Of a stretch of 64,000 nucleotides of DNA, positions 8,503 to 17,851 are shown in pieces. The stretch comes from Cytobacillus sp. IB215665 (GTDB lineage Bacteria; Bacillota; Bacilli; Bacillales; SM2101). The DNA is taken from the NCBI RefSeq assembly GCF_033963835.1, contig NZ_JAXBME010000006.1, positions 157,129 through 221,128 on the forward strand, written 5' to 3'. Each line of letters opens with the position of its first letter. Positions within the stretch are counted from its first letter, which is position 1. The notes beneath the pieces are model-generated. The model saw nothing but the letters and a program-made list of their open reading frames with translations. It was not told the DNA's origin and did no database searches. The translations under genes were made by a program, and so were the position numbers.

Positions 8503-9198
8503 TTGAAAGAAAAATCAATTTCTGAGAATTCCTCAACAACAGTAGAAAATATTTTAATTAAAGCTGTTTTGAGCGGAGAATATCCCCCTGGAAGTACGTT
8601 GCCTTCAGAAAGAGAGCTTTCTGCAACGTTAGGTGTAGCACGTCCTACTTTGAGAGAGGCACTTCAGCGTTTAGCTAGAGATAGATGGTTTACAAAAAGA
8701 AAAGGGCATGCGACGATCGTAAATGATTTTTGGAAACTAGGGAATTTAAATACACTCGAAAATATCATCACAAATACTGACCAGCCAAACGGGCAATTTA
8801 TCGTTCATTTATTAGAAGTAAGAGCGGCTTTAGCTCCTGAATTTGTTCACAAATCAGTATTATCTAACCCTGCTAAGGTTGTGGCAGTGTTAGCAAATAG
8901 TAGTGAATTGGAAGATGATTGTGAGCAATTCACTTTATTTGATTGGAAACTCCAAACAAAATTAGCAGAATTAGCACAAAATCCGATTTATTTATTAATA
9001 ATGAATAGCTTTACTGAAATATACAATTTGATGGGGAGGTTGTATTTCTCACATCAGGAAAATCGTGAAGTAACACGTGAATTTTACCTTAAGCTTTTAG
9101 CAATAGCTATGGCTGGGGATGCTGATAAAGCTGAGCAACTTACCAAAGAAGAAATGATTAAAAGCATAAATTTATGGAAAAAAAGCCAAAGTATTTAA
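8503..9198 (+). CDS. GntR-family transcriptional regulator, FadR type
   Basis: 231 residues. The winged helix at about residues 10-75 carries the hallmark PPGSTLPSERELSATLGVA then RPTLREALQRL. The C-terminal all-helical domain (EVRAALAPEFV onward) resembles the acyl-effector-binding domain of enterobacterial FadR more than a standard FCD domain. The start is TTG 8503 (GGAGG 8 nt upstream); an ATG at 8488 is possible. It precedes the flavoprotein/kinase genes in the same direction and probably controls them in response to a metabolite. Confidence 0.85.
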   Translation: MKEKSISENSSTTVENILIKAVLSGEYPPGSTLPSERELSATLGVARPTLREALQRLARDRWFTKRKGHATIVNDFWKLGNLNTLENIITNTDQPNGQFIVHLLEVRAALAPEFVHKSVLSNPAKVVAVLANSSELEDDCEQFTLFDWKLQTKLAELAQNPIYLLIMNSFTEIYNLMGRLYFSHQENREVTREFYLKLLAIAMAGDADKAEQLTKEEMIKSINLWKKSQSI

Positions 9199-9211
9199 TT
9201 GAACCATATTT

Positions 9212-9225
9212 TGTAAGCGTTTTCG
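9212..9225 (+). promoter_or_regulatory. cre-like site (CcpA)
   Basis: TGTAAGCGTTTTCG matches the catabolite-responsive-element pattern TGWAANCGNTNNCA at all but the last position. It lies 107 bp before the flavoprotein start, so carbon catabolite repression of the cluster is likely. Confidence 0.6.
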
Positions 9226-9231
9226 GAATGA

Positions 9232-9247
9232 TGTATATGAATATACA
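9232..9247 (+). promoter_or_regulatory. Palindromic operator candidate before the flavoprotein genes
   Basis: TGTATAT-GA-ATATACA is a perfect 7-bp inverted repeat with a GA centre. A partial copy TATATATGAATATA occurs at 9302-9315, just before the ribosome binding site. The pair suggests a regulator binding site, but it differs from the TGGTnnnACCA operator of the adjacent GntR gene. Confidence 0.45.
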
Positions 9248-9328
9248 CAAGGTGAATGAAATGTCATTTTTCTCGAAAACAGCTTAAAAATCTTTCAGAA
9301 ATATATATGAATATAGGGGGAAAAACAA

Positions 9329-10918
9329 ATGAGAAGATGGAACGGTTGGGGTGACGATACAGTAAATATGGACTTACCAGGAGGGGCAAAGTCCTTTTTA
9401 GAAAATGAATTGGGTACGAGTCAGGGTCCTGAGGATATATCGCTAGAGAACGCTATAGCCAATGTTCCAGCATCAAAACTACCTGATCACCGTCTCGTTA
9501 GCAAAGATCCACTCGAACGACTGAGACATTCAGTTGGTCAAAGCTTGGGAGATTTTATTGCTATTCGTAGTGGAAAGATACCAACATACCCGGATGGTGT
9601 AGCATATCCAACAACAGATGAAGATGTTCGTGAACTATTAAAATTTGCTTCACAGGTTGGGGCAAATGTCATTCCTTACGGAGGAGGCACGAGTGTTGTT
9701 GGACATTTAAGTGCTCTTCCTGGAGACAAACCTACGCTTACAATAGACATGGGGCATATGAATAAATTACTTCATATTGATGAAGAAGGTTGTCTGGCAG
9801 AATTTCAAGCTGGTATACGTGGACCAGATTTAGAAGCAGCGTTAAAAGCAAAAGGATTCACGTTAGGTCATTTCCCACAGTCGTTTGAATACTCTACACT
9901 TGGTGGCTGGGTTGTTACTCGTTCAGCAGGGCAGCAATCATTAAAGTATGGACGAATTGAAAGGTTATTCGTTGGAGGCGTGATGGAAACACCTGTTGGT
10001 AGCTTGAAGTTACCAAATTTACCTGCATCAGCAGCTGGGCCTGATTTGCGTGAATTTGTAATGGGATCTGAAGGAAGGTTAGGGATTGTAACTAGGGTAA
10101 CGATTAAAATAACACCAATTGCAGAAGAGGAGAAATTTTATACTGCATTTTTTCCAGGTGCTGAGCAAGGGATGGCAGCAATTAAGGAAATTGCACAAAA
10201 TAGTGTACCTCTTTCTATGATGCGCTTAAGCTTACCTGAGGAAACAGTATCTCAATTAAAGATGGCAGGGGACAGTAAAACAATAGCCCTGTTAGAGAAA
10301 TGGCTTAATTTTAGAGGTGTAGATGACAATAAATGTATGCTACTATATGGCGTCACTGGTTCAAAAAAACATGTAAATGCTGCTCTTAGTGAAGCACAAG
10401 CAATGATTAAAAAGCATCGAGGTGTGCTCGTAGGTACAAAAGCGGGGGAACATTGGGTGAAAAATCGTTTCCGCTCACCGTATTTACGTAATAGCCTATG
10501 GGAAGAAGGTTATGCAGTTGATACTGTAGAAACTGCAACAACATGGGATCGAGTTCCCGCTACTGCAGAGGCAGTGGAAGCTGCATTTCGGAACGGCTTA
10601 AAGGATATCGGAGAAAATGTTTTTGCATATACTCATCTTTCACATGTCTATCCTCATGGTTCAAGTATCTATACAACTTACTTATTTCGAATAGGAAATA
10701 CACCGGAAGAAACGAAACGGCGTTGGGAAGTGCTGAAAAAAGCTGCAAGTGAAGCCATAGTTAAAAATGGAGGAACCATTAGTCACCAGCACGGAGTAGG
10801 GGTTGATCATCGTCCATATTTAGAAGCAGAGAAAACACCACTTGGCATGGAAATGATTAGAACCCTAAGCAATACACTTGATCCAGAAAAAATAATGAAT
10901 AAGGATAAGCTACTATAA
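9329..10918 (+). CDS. FAD-binding oxidase, alkyl-dihydroxyacetonephosphate-synthase-like
   Basis: A 529-residue VAO/PCMH-fold flavoprotein. It starts with RRWNGWGDD, the N-terminal signature of AGPS. The FAD site is IPYGGGTSVVGH (about residue 113) and GHFPQSFEYSTLGGWV, with RSAGQQSLKYG. The C-terminal HQHGVGVDHRPYL carries the conserved catalytic histidines. Known AGPS exchanges the acyl group of acyl-DHAP for an alcohol in ether-lipid synthesis; bacterial relatives are mostly uncharacterised. Next to a GlpD-like enzyme and an FGGY kinase, a role in degrading a glycerol- or glyceryl-ether-type compound is my inference. ATG 9329 follows GGGGG. Confidence 0.8.
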   Translation: MRRWNGWGDDTVNMDLPGGAKSFLENELGTSQGPEDISLENAIANVPASKLPDHRLVSKDPLERLRHSVGQSLGDFIAIRSGKIPTYPDGVAYPTTDEDVRELLKFASQVGANVIPYGGGTSVVGHLSALPGDKPTLTIDMGHMNKLLHIDEEGCLAEFQAGIRGPDLEAALKAKGFTLGHFPQSFEYSTLGGWVVTRSAGQQSLKYGRIERLFVGGVMETPVGSLKLPNLPASAAGPDLREFVMGSEGRLGIVTRVTIKITPIAEEEKFYTAFFPGAEQGMAAIKEIAQNSVPLSMMRLSLPEETVSQLKMAGDSKTIALLEKWLNFRGVDDNKCMLLYGVTGSKKHVNAALSEAQAMIKKHRGVLVGTKAGEHWVKNRFRSPYLRNSLWEEGYAVDTVETATTWDRVPATAEAVEAAFRNGLKDIGENVFAYTHLSHVYPHGSSIYTTYLFRIGNTPEETKRRWEVLKKAASEAIVKNGGTISHQHGVGVDHRPYLEAEKTPLGMEMIRTLSNTLDPEKIMNKDKLL

Positions 10919-10932
10919 AAGGGGTGTTTATA

Positions 10933-12513
10933 ATGACAAGCCGCGTTGAAAAATGGAGAAGTCTTAATGAACCTTGGGATGTTATTGTTATCGGAGGTGG
11001 AATAACGGGCGCAGGCATACTTCGGAAAGCGGCAAGCCTTGGATTAAAGTGTTTACTGTTGGAGAAAAGAGATTTTTCTTGGGGTACATCTAGTCGCTCC
11101 GGGAAGCTCGTTCATGGTGGATTACGCTATTTAAAGCAAGGGCAAATCAAAACGACTTATCAATCTGTATCTGAAAGAGAAAAGCTTCTGCGTGAATGCG
11201 AAGGTTTAGTTGATCCATTAGGGATACTCATCCCTTTTTATGATGATGATCGTTTAGGTTCATTTGTATTACAAGCAGGCTTGACTGTATATGATATGAT
11301 TGCTATGCGCAGAAATCACCGTAAGTATGACTCTGCTAATGTGAGTATGTTGGCACCAGGTCTTAGACAGACAGGGCTTAGTAATGGCTTACAATATTAT
11401 GATGCAAGGACTGATGACTCTAGGCTAGTACTTAGAGTGTTGAGGGAAGCTGAACATCAAGGTGGAGTAGCTATAAATTATGCTGCAGTAGAAAAATTAA
11501 CTAAAGACCAAGCCGGTGAAGTGAACGGTGTTGTAGTTAAAGATGTTGTGACTGGGCAAATGTCAGAAGTTAGTGGGAAAGTGATAGTAAATGCAACAGG
11601 TGTGTGGGTTGATCAACTTCGGAAACAAGTGGGGGAGTCACCGAAAATGCGTCCTCTTAGAGGTAGTCATTTAATTTTTCCACATTGGCGATTCCCACTT
11701 TCACAAGCTGTTAGCTTTGCCCATAAAAAGGATGGTCGTTACATTTATGCGTTCCCTTGGGAAGGAGTAACGCTTGTCGGTACAACGGACATTGATCATC
11801 ATCAATCACTTGACGAAGAGCCAGGTATTAGTGTTGAAGAAGGGAAATACTTATTTGAATCATTAGATGAGATGTTTCCAGCGTATAATTTGAAACCTGA
11901 AGATGTGATCTCGACGTTTGCGGGCATTCGTCCTGTGGTAGATACAGGCAAGGAAGATCCTTCAAAAGAATCAAGAGATCATTGTGTATGGACAGAACAT
12001 GGTTTATTAACTGTAACTGGTGGGAAATTAACGACATTTGATATTCTCGCAAAGGAAGCAATCAATAAAGTATTAAAAGTAGTAACACCATCTAGCACGC
12101 TAGCAACGAATGACCTATCAACTGATGAATCTAAAGCTGTAGATGTTAAGTGCAATTTAAACGATACAATCAGCCGTCGATTATCTGGGCGTTATGGACA
12201 TGAGTGGTCAACATTTGCCCATGAATTGGATCATTCTGGCTGCGAACTAATACTAGATTCAAATACAATATGGGCTGAATTACGCTGGGCTGCGAAGTAT
12301 GAATCTATCGTTCATTTAGACGATCTGTTACTCCGTAGAGTTAGACTCGGTATGATACTACCTGAAGGAGCTATTAGCATACTTGACCGACTAAAAGTAG
12401 AGGTACAGTCATTGCTAGATTGGGATGATGAACGTTGGGATGATGAAGTGGCTAGGTATAAGAAATTATGGAAGCAAGGGTATAGCCCAAATTTATTACT
12501 GGAAGTTAAGTGA
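10933..12513 (+). CDS. GlpD-like FAD-dependent glycerol-3-phosphate dehydrogenase/oxidase
   Basis: 526 residues. The N-terminal dinucleotide-binding motif is VIVIGGGITGAG. SRSGKLVHGGLRYL is the GlpD active-site signature, GTTD and TGGKLTTF follow, and a C-terminal DAO_C domain begins near residue 400. GlpD oxidises sn-glycerol 3-phosphate to DHAP at the membrane and feeds quinones. It lies 14 bp after the flavoprotein stop, with AAAAGGGG overlapping the gene end, so they are co-transcribed. ATG 10933 is used; the GTG at 10924 lies in the ribosome binding site. It is probably a paralogue with a modified substrate, given the unusual context. Confidence 0.85.
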   Translation: MTSRVEKWRSLNEPWDVIVIGGGITGAGILRKAASLGLKCLLLEKRDFSWGTSSRSGKLVHGGLRYLKQGQIKTTYQSVSEREKLLRECEGLVDPLGILIPFYDDDRLGSFVLQAGLTVYDMIAMRRNHRKYDSANVSMLAPGLRQTGLSNGLQYYDARTDDSRLVLRVLREAEHQGGVAINYAAVEKLTKDQAGEVNGVVVKDVVTGQMSEVSGKVIVNATGVWVDQLRKQVGESPKMRPLRGSHLIFPHWRFPLSQAVSFAHKKDGRYIYAFPWEGVTLVGTTDIDHHQSLDEEPGISVEEGKYLFESLDEMFPAYNLKPEDVISTFAGIRPVVDTGKEDPSKESRDHCVWTEHGLLTVTGGKLTTFDILAKEAINKVLKVVTPSSTLATNDLSTDESKAVDVKCNLNDTISRRLSGRYGHEWSTFAHELDHSGCELILDSNTIWAELRWAAKYESIVHLDDLLLRRVRLGMILPEGAISILDRLKVEVQSLLDWDDERWDDEVARYKKLWKQGYSPNLLLEVK

Positions 12514-12784
12514 GGGAAACCGTGCTATAAAATTTGGTGTAACAGAGGATTGAGATAAGTGTTACAGCTACTTATTGAGTACGAATGTTAACATTTACAA
12601 AGTTAAGACATATTAACATGAGTAATCAAGATATCTTAGGATATAAAGTACGTTTATTGAATCATTTCTTTGAGCTATAACGGAACTGAAATAGATAGGG
12701 GTATGAAGAAAGCCTCATAACTTTATTAAATATTTTATTAGAGGCTGTTTCATGTTTGTTATTCGTGGGGGGGGAGGAACAACA
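12514..12784. other. Gap between GlpD-like and kinase genes
   Basis: 271 bp without a gene. It contains a weak 6-bp inverted repeat (AGCCTC/GAGGCT, about 12709-12745) and a run of eight G residues at 12767-12774 immediately before AGGAAC, forming the kinase ribosome binding site. No strong terminator, so read-through from the upstream genes is possible. Confidence 0.5.
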
Positions 12785-14347
12785 ATGGATGAAACGGTTT
12801 TGGCAATTGACATAGGAACTCAAAGTGTGCGGACATTAGCATTTGATAAACACGGTCATTTAATAGATTATACGAAGGTAATTTTTTCACCAGCTTATTT
12901 TTCAAATCAGCCTGGATGGGCTGAACAAGATCCTGAATATTATTGGAATTGTTTGGTGGAATCTTCTAATAAATTATTTGCGCAAGGCAAAGTAAATAAA
13001 GAGGCAGTTGTATCAGTGACGGTAACTACCCAAAGGGGGACGATGGTTAACCTTGATCATAATAAACAGCCATTACGACCTGCGATGCTTTGGTTAGATC
13101 AACGCAGATCGACAGAATGGCCTGAAGTTGGGGCAGCGTGGCAATCTGTTTTTCGACTTGCTGGATTAACAACAACACTTCATTATTTACAAGCAGAGGC
13201 AGAAGCTAATTGGATCAAGCAGCACCAACCAGATATTTGGTCGAAGACCGCGCATTATCTACTGTTATCAGGCTACATCAATTATAAACTTACAGGTGAT
13301 ATTGTGGATTCAATAGGAAACCAAGTTGGGTATATTCCTTTTGATTACAAAAAGCAGTCGTGGTCAGCAAAGAAACATTGGAAATGGAAGGCTATTCCTG
13401 TAGAGGAAAAGATGTTGCCAACCCTTGTTCAGCCAGGAGAAAAGCTAGGTGTGCTCACTTCAAAAGCAGCTGCAGAAACAGGACTTCCTGCGGGCTTGCC
13501 GGTCATAGCAGGGGCAACTGATAAGGCATGTGAAGTATTAGCGACAGGCTGCCTAGCTCCACATAGAGGGAGTGTTGGATATGGGACAACAGCAACAATA
13601 AATGTGAATTCCAACAAATATTTGGAACCAATTAAATTGATTCCACCATACCCTAGCGCCGCTCAAGGGCAATATAATTTAGAAGTACAAACGTATCGAG
13701 GATTTTGGATGGTTTCATGGTTTAAGGAGCAATTTGCAAATGAAGAAATGATGCTAGCGAATGAGGCGGGCGTTGCTGTAGAGGAGTTATTAGATGATTT
13801 AGTAGCAGATGTTCCTCCTGGTTCAATGGGGTTAGTACTACAACCATTTTGGTCTCCAGGAATTAGATACCCAGGTCCAGATGCAAAGGGTGCAGTGATC
13901 GGATTTGGTGGTGTGCACACTAAAGGTCACTTTTATAGGGCATTATTAGAAGGTTTGGCATATTCTTTACGTGAAGGTAGAGAGAGGATCGAAAAACGGA
14001 CAAAGATTCCGATGACAGAACTCGTTGTTTGTGGTGGTGGATCTAAAAGTGACAAAATGCTGCAAATAACTGCTGATATATTTAATTTACCTGCTAAACG
14101 CCCTACTGTGAGCGAATCATCAGGATTAGGAGCAGCTATTTTGGGAGCCATGGGAGCGGGAATTTATTCTACTGTTGAAGATGCTGTTAATAATATGACT
14201 AAAGACGGAGATGTTTTCGAACCACTAAAAGAAAATGTTGAGTTATATGATCAATTGTATCGGGAAGTATATAAGAAGATGTACACAAAATTAATGCCGT
14301 TATACAAATCTATTCAAACAATTACAGGCTACCCAGCGCATCTATAA
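12785..14347 (+). CDS. FGGY-family carbohydrate kinase
   Basis: A 520-residue ATP-dependent sugar/polyol kinase. The N-terminal FGGY domain begins LAIDIGTQSVRTLAFD, with VTTQRGTMVNLD and PAMLWLDQRR. The C-terminal domain has AGATDKACEVLATGCL, GYGTTATIN, LLEGLAYSLREG and VCGGGSKSDKMLQI, which covers the ATP site. It resembles glycerol/xylulose-type kinases but the substrate is not readable. ATG 12785 lies 7 nt after the GGGAGG site. In context it would phosphorylate the polyol that the two flavoenzymes upstream then oxidise or transform. Confidence 0.85.
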   Translation: MDETVLAIDIGTQSVRTLAFDKHGHLIDYTKVIFSPAYFSNQPGWAEQDPEYYWNCLVESSNKLFAQGKVNKEAVVSVTVTTQRGTMVNLDHNKQPLRPAMLWLDQRRSTEWPEVGAAWQSVFRLAGLTTTLHYLQAEAEANWIKQHQPDIWSKTAHYLLLSGYINYKLTGDIVDSIGNQVGYIPFDYKKQSWSAKKHWKWKAIPVEEKMLPTLVQPGEKLGVLTSKAAAETGLPAGLPVIAGATDKACEVLATGCLAPHRGSVGYGTTATINVNSNKYLEPIKLIPPYPSAAQGQYNLEVQTYRGFWMVSWFKEQFANEEMMLANEAGVAVEELLDDLVADVPPGSMGLVLQPFWSPGIRYPGPDAKGAVIGFGGVHTKGHFYRALLEGLAYSLREGRERIEKRTKIPMTELVVCGGGSKSDKMLQITADIFNLPAKRPTVSESSGLGAAILGAMGAGIYSTVEDAVNNMTKDGDVFEPLKENVELYDQLYREVYKKMYTKLMPLYKSIQTITGYPAHL

Positions 14348-14402
14348 TAAATTATTAGATTGTAAGTAACTTGTAACACGAATGATGACAACTTATATGA
14401 TT

Positions 14403-14439
14403 AAAAACCAGAGATGATCTTCATTCATCTCTGGTTTTT
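14403..14439. terminator. Bidirectional terminator
   Basis: Perfect 15-bp stem AAAAACCAGAGATGA / TCATCTCTGGTTTTT, loop 7 nt, with T-runs on both strands. It closes the kinase gene and the convergent ABC operon. Confidence 0.9.
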
Positions 14440-14500
14440 AGCTTATAGATTAGTAGAATGAGAGCATATTTATCCAGGTAAATCTTTTCTCGTATATAAA

Positions 14501-15643
14501 TTATGCTACTTGCTTGTTTTTAATCGCTTTGTAAAGCATCATCATAAACATAACAGTAAATAAAGCAACTAAAGGATAGTTCACAATTGGATCTAATACA
14601 GGAACACCGAATAAGTTTAGAGCATGAAATGGTTTTGTGAATTCTGGTGCAGTCATGAAATTTGAAAAGCTATACTGTTTCACGTATTCCCAATAAGGAA
14701 CACCAAGGTTAATTGTCGGTAATAAAAAGGTTACTGCACTAATGATAAACGAAACTAAAGTGCTTTTTGTTATGGCAGAGACAGTTAATACAAACGTCAT
14801 AAACGCAAATGCTACTAGTAGATGAATGCCGATCTGGCTAAAGAAATATTCGATAGCAGTTAAAGTATATGGTGATTCTGGATATCTTAAAAATTGAATA
14901 GGTGAATTCCACCCAATATTCCCATAAATATATGAATTCATGACTATATTGAACATGACCCATACAGTTGTTAAGAATAATACATAAACTAATGAAGCGA
15001 TTATTTTAGCTGTGACACCTTTTTGGCGACCATAAGTTGAGCTATATATTAACTGATCCATTCCTGTATTCGTTTCATTGACAAAAATAGAAGCTAGTCC
15101 AATTAACATCAAGATTCCAGTAAAATATGGAGCAAACCTTTCAACAAAATCTATCGTGTTTATTGGCCCTTGATTATACTGAAAGGTATCTAATTTCAAA
15201 TGATTTAACATATTAATTTTTAATAGAGCTGTTTTATAAGAAATATCATTTTCTGATAATTTGTCTAACTTTATTTCTAGTTCTGTTATTTTCGATTTAA
15301 TGTCACGCGTAGTATTATCATTAAATAAAATTTGTTGAACGATATTATACTTCGCAAGTTCTTCGTTAGTTAAGGAGCTTGTTGGTGTATTTGCATAAGG
15401 TAAAGAGTCTAAGGTTTGAGTAGCTTCCTCAACTTTCTCACTAGTTAAGTTCCCTTCCCACTCTTGAGCAAATGTGTTAAGTTCTTCCTTGACCTCAGTC
15501 GTGTACGTGTCTGCTTTCGGTGAAACATTTCTAGATTCACTTACCATTACGAGGCTAAATAGAAGAAACATGAGTACCATTACAATGTAAATTCCCTTTT
15601 GTCTAAATATTTTATATAGCTCAAACTTCAATAGTTGTTTCAC
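14501..15643 (-). CDS. ABC-2 type transporter permease
   Basis: 380 residues starting MKQLLKFELYKIFRQKGIY, the usual N-terminus of bacterial ABC-2 permeases. One span is followed by a long extracytoplasmic loop (about residues 30-165) and then five spans (APYFTGILMLIGLASIF onward). The start overlaps the ATPase stop by 4 bp, implying translational coupling. It is the last gene of the ECF-controlled operon. The exported substrate is unknown; drug or peptide export or membrane-stress relief is plausible. Confidence 0.8.
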   Translation of the reverse strand: MKQLLKFELYKIFRQKGIYIVMVLMFLLFSLVMVSESRNVSPKADTYTTEVKEELNTFAQEWEGNLTSEKVEEATQTLDSLPYANTPTSSLTNEELAKYNIVQQILFNDNTTRDIKSKITELEIKLDKLSENDISYKTALLKINMLNHLKLDTFQYNQGPINTIDFVERFAPYFTGILMLIGLASIFVNETNTGMDQLIYSSTYGRQKGVTAKIIASLVYVLFLTTVWVMFNIVMNSYIYGNIGWNSPIQFLRYPESPYTLTAIEYFFSQIGIHLLVAFAFMTFVLTVSAITKSTLVSFIISAVTFLLPTINLGVPYWEYVKQYSFSNFMTAPEFTKPFHALNLFGVPVLDPIVNYPLVALFTVMFMMMLYKAIKNKQVA

Positions 15644-16512
15644 TGTGCTGTCTCCTGATCAAAATAGTATAAATATAGATCCTCTAGATTAGGCTGTGCT
15701 GAAACTGCCCTTTCATCTGGTTTGGTTTCAGAAATGATTCTAAGTCCAATTTCATTTTGTTGACGAATTATATTTCCCACCTTGTATTTTGCTTGGAATG
15801 CTTGAACCTCATTTTCTGGGACATTCACGGTCCATACATATCCTTGGATTTGCTCGAGCAGCTCATCAGGCTTTTCTTTTTGAATAAGCTGACCAGCCTT
15901 TAACACGAGTATTTCCTTTGCTATGAATTCGATATCTGAGACGATATGGGTTGATAACAGCACGATCCGATCTTTAGAAATAGAAGACAATAAATTTCTA
16001 AATCTAATTCGTTCTTTCGGATCGAGTCCTGCGGTTGGTTCATCAACGATTAACACTTTTGGATCGTTTAATAGTGCTTGTGCAATACCTAGACGTTGTT
16101 TCATTCCACCTGAAAATTTGCCAACCTTTCTTTTCCGGTGCTCGGTTAAATTAACAACCTCTAATAGATCATCAATCTTTTTCCTTGCTGTATTCTTCTC
16201 AATTCCTTTTAATGAAGCAATGTACATTAAATATTTCTCAGCTGAAAAGGTCTTATATAAGCCAATGTACTGAGGCAAATAGCCGAGTACATCACGATAT
16301 TTTTCATCCAACACTTCAATATCCTTACCGTTATATAAAATTCGCCCAGAAGTCGGTTTAATAAGTGTCACGAGCATGCGCATTAATGTTGTTTTACCAG
16401 CTCCGTTTGCACCTAAAAAACCGTAAACACCTGCTGTTAAATTAAATGACACATTGTTTACTGCAAATTTATCTCCAAACTGTTTAGTTACATTTTCAAT
16501 TGTTAAATTCAA
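15640..16512 (-). CDS. ABC transporter ATP-binding protein
   Basis: 290 residues. Walker A is GANGAGKTT, the Q-loop is LPQYIGLYKTF, the signature is FSGGMKQRLGIAQAL, Walker B is VLIVDEPTAGLDP and the H-loop is STHIV. A C-terminal extension of about 75 residues is typical of drug/lantibiotic-type exporters. The start TTG 16512 follows GAGAGGTG; the frame extends to a GTG at 16521 inside that site. It energises the adjacent ABC-2 permease. Confidence 0.9.
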   Translation of the reverse strand: MNLTIENVTKQFGDKFAVNNVSFNLTAGVYGFLGANGAGKTTLMRMLVTLIKPTSGRILYNGKDIEVLDEKYRDVLGYLPQYIGLYKTFSAEKYLMYIASLKGIEKNTARKKIDDLLEVVNLTEHRKRKVGKFSGGMKQRLGIAQALLNDPKVLIVDEPTAGLDPKERIRFRNLLSSISKDRIVLLSTHIVSDIEFIAKEILVLKAGQLIQKEKPDELLEQIQGYVWTVNVPENEVQAFQAKYKVGNIIRQQNEIGLRIISETKPDERAVSAQPNLEDLYLYYFDQETAQ

Positions 16513-17284
16513 GGGAAACACCTCTCGTTATTTTTTTGATTAGAAATATAAATAATGTTACTGCTAATAAAAAAGCGATAATATAAATGATGACTGGTCT
16601 AGATTCCATGTATGTTATGAGTTGTTCATTACTCATGTAGATTCCAACGAAGCTTATCCACAATATGACTGTTAACGGTGCTGCAATTTGCCCTTTTAAT
16701 TTAGAGGCTAATAACAACCCAAATGATGCTACAACAGTAAACGGAAGGATCCAATACATGAGTACCTTCGTAAGCAATATTTGTCCATCCCCAGTGAAAC
16801 TTAATAATGTAATAAGAAATACCATGAGAATGAAATTGTACACACCGGTGACGACCATTTTAGACAGCACCAGCTGTTGAGCGTTATATTTGCACGTTAA
16901 TTCTAATTCTAGAAAGTCTCTATCTCTACCTTTAAAGACCTCTAGCAGTCCTAATAGAAAAGGTACGGGAGAAAGTAACATAATTGCAAAATATGGATTA
17001 CCGGATGTGTTTATCGTAAGCAAAAAACCAATTAGGAAAAAAGTGAGATTCGTAATCCAAAATGATTTATCAATAAAGAATATCTCCTTTGTTGATAGGC
17101 GCAGCAACTCTGCCAATTTATCTAATTTGCTTTTTTGCTGTTTTTCAGGCACATACTGTCTAAGAGTCTCAATTGTTTGATACATTTCATCCTCACTCGG
17201 AAACTCAACTGAAAAATCATCTAATGTACTGAAGTGTTCAAGCTCTTTGTTAATTTGAAGATTTATGTCATCCCTGCTGCTCAA
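16496..17284 (-). CDS. Membrane protein of the ECF sigma/ABC operon (possible anti-sigma or permease half)
   Basis: 262 residues. A charged cytoplasmic N-terminus of about 85 residues is followed by six hydrophobic spans. No zinc-binding anti-sigma motif is present. The spans recall a short ABC-2 permease half. Its start (TTG 17284, AGGAG upstream) overlaps the sigma gene by 17 bp, and its end overlaps the ATPase by 17 bp. Position directly after an ECF sigma gene suggests that the cytoplasmic N-terminal part restrains the sigma factor; this is inference. Confidence 0.7.
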   Translation of the reverse strand: MSSRDDINLQINKELEHFSTLDDFSVEFPSEDEMYQTIETLRQYVPEKQQKSKLDKLAELLRLSTKEIFFIDKSFWITNLTFFLIGFLLTINTSGNPYFAIMLLSPVPFLLGLLEVFKGRDRDFLELELTCKYNAQQLVLSKMVVTGVYNFILMVFLITLLSFTGDGQILLTKVLMYWILPFTVVASFGLLLASKLKGQIAAPLTVILWISFVGIYMSNEQLITYMESRPVIIYIIAFLLAVTLFIFLIKKITRGVSLEFNN

Positions 17285-17831
17285 ACGAACCACTCCTTTC
17301 TAGAATCATTTTTAATTTTGCCATACCTTGCTTTAGTCTTGATTTTACGGTTGAGACATTCGTATTTGTCACCTGTGCAATTTCTTTAATTTTCATGTCA
17401 TGGAAGTACTTTAATAATATTGCTTCACTTTGAAATTCTGGAAGTTCGTGAATTGCACTTTTGATCATTTTTCTGTTCTCACTTCTCTCAAAAATATAAT
17501 GCACACCTTCATTTTTATTCGACTGAAAGCTCTCATCAAATTCTTCTGTCTGTGATGACTGCTGATAGGATTTTGAACGAAAAAAATCTCGACAATGATT
17601 CACAGCTATCGTTAAAAGCCATGTTTGGAACTGGGCTTTCGATGAGTAACTATGAATGCTTTTCATCATTTTTATGAAAATTTCTTGTGTTAAATCATAA
17701 GCGGTTTCTTTATCGCCAATTTTCCGATAAACAAAGGCATATACTACTTTATAATGTCTTTTTACGAGTACTTCCATGGATGCTTGATTCCCTGCTTGAA
17801 TATCTTTTATGAGCTCTTTATCGGTTAGCAA
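17268..17831 (-). CDS. ECF-type RNA polymerase sigma factor
   Basis: 187 residues. Region 2 spans about residues 18-85 (YDLTQEIFIKMMKSI, then FQTWLLTIAVNHCRDFFR). Region 4 spans about 125-178 (HELPEFQSEAILLKYFHDM, IKEIAQVTNTNVSTVKSRL). TTG 17831 follows GAGGTG. It heads a four-gene operon with overlapping junctions, similar in plan to the sigY-yxl operon of B. subtilis. It probably drives its own operon from the promoter at 17852-17880. Confidence 0.85.
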   Translation of the reverse strand: MLTDKELIKDIQAGNQASMEVLVKRHYKVVYAFVYRKIGDKETAYDLTQEIFIKMMKSIHSYSSKAQFQTWLLTIAVNHCRDFFRSKSYQQSSQTEEFDESFQSNKNEGVHYIFERSENRKMIKSAIHELPEFQSEAILLKYFHDMKIKEIAQVTNTNVSTVKSRLKQGMAKLKMILERSGSFEQQG

Positions 17832-17851
17832 ATTTGTTCACCTCAGCTAGT

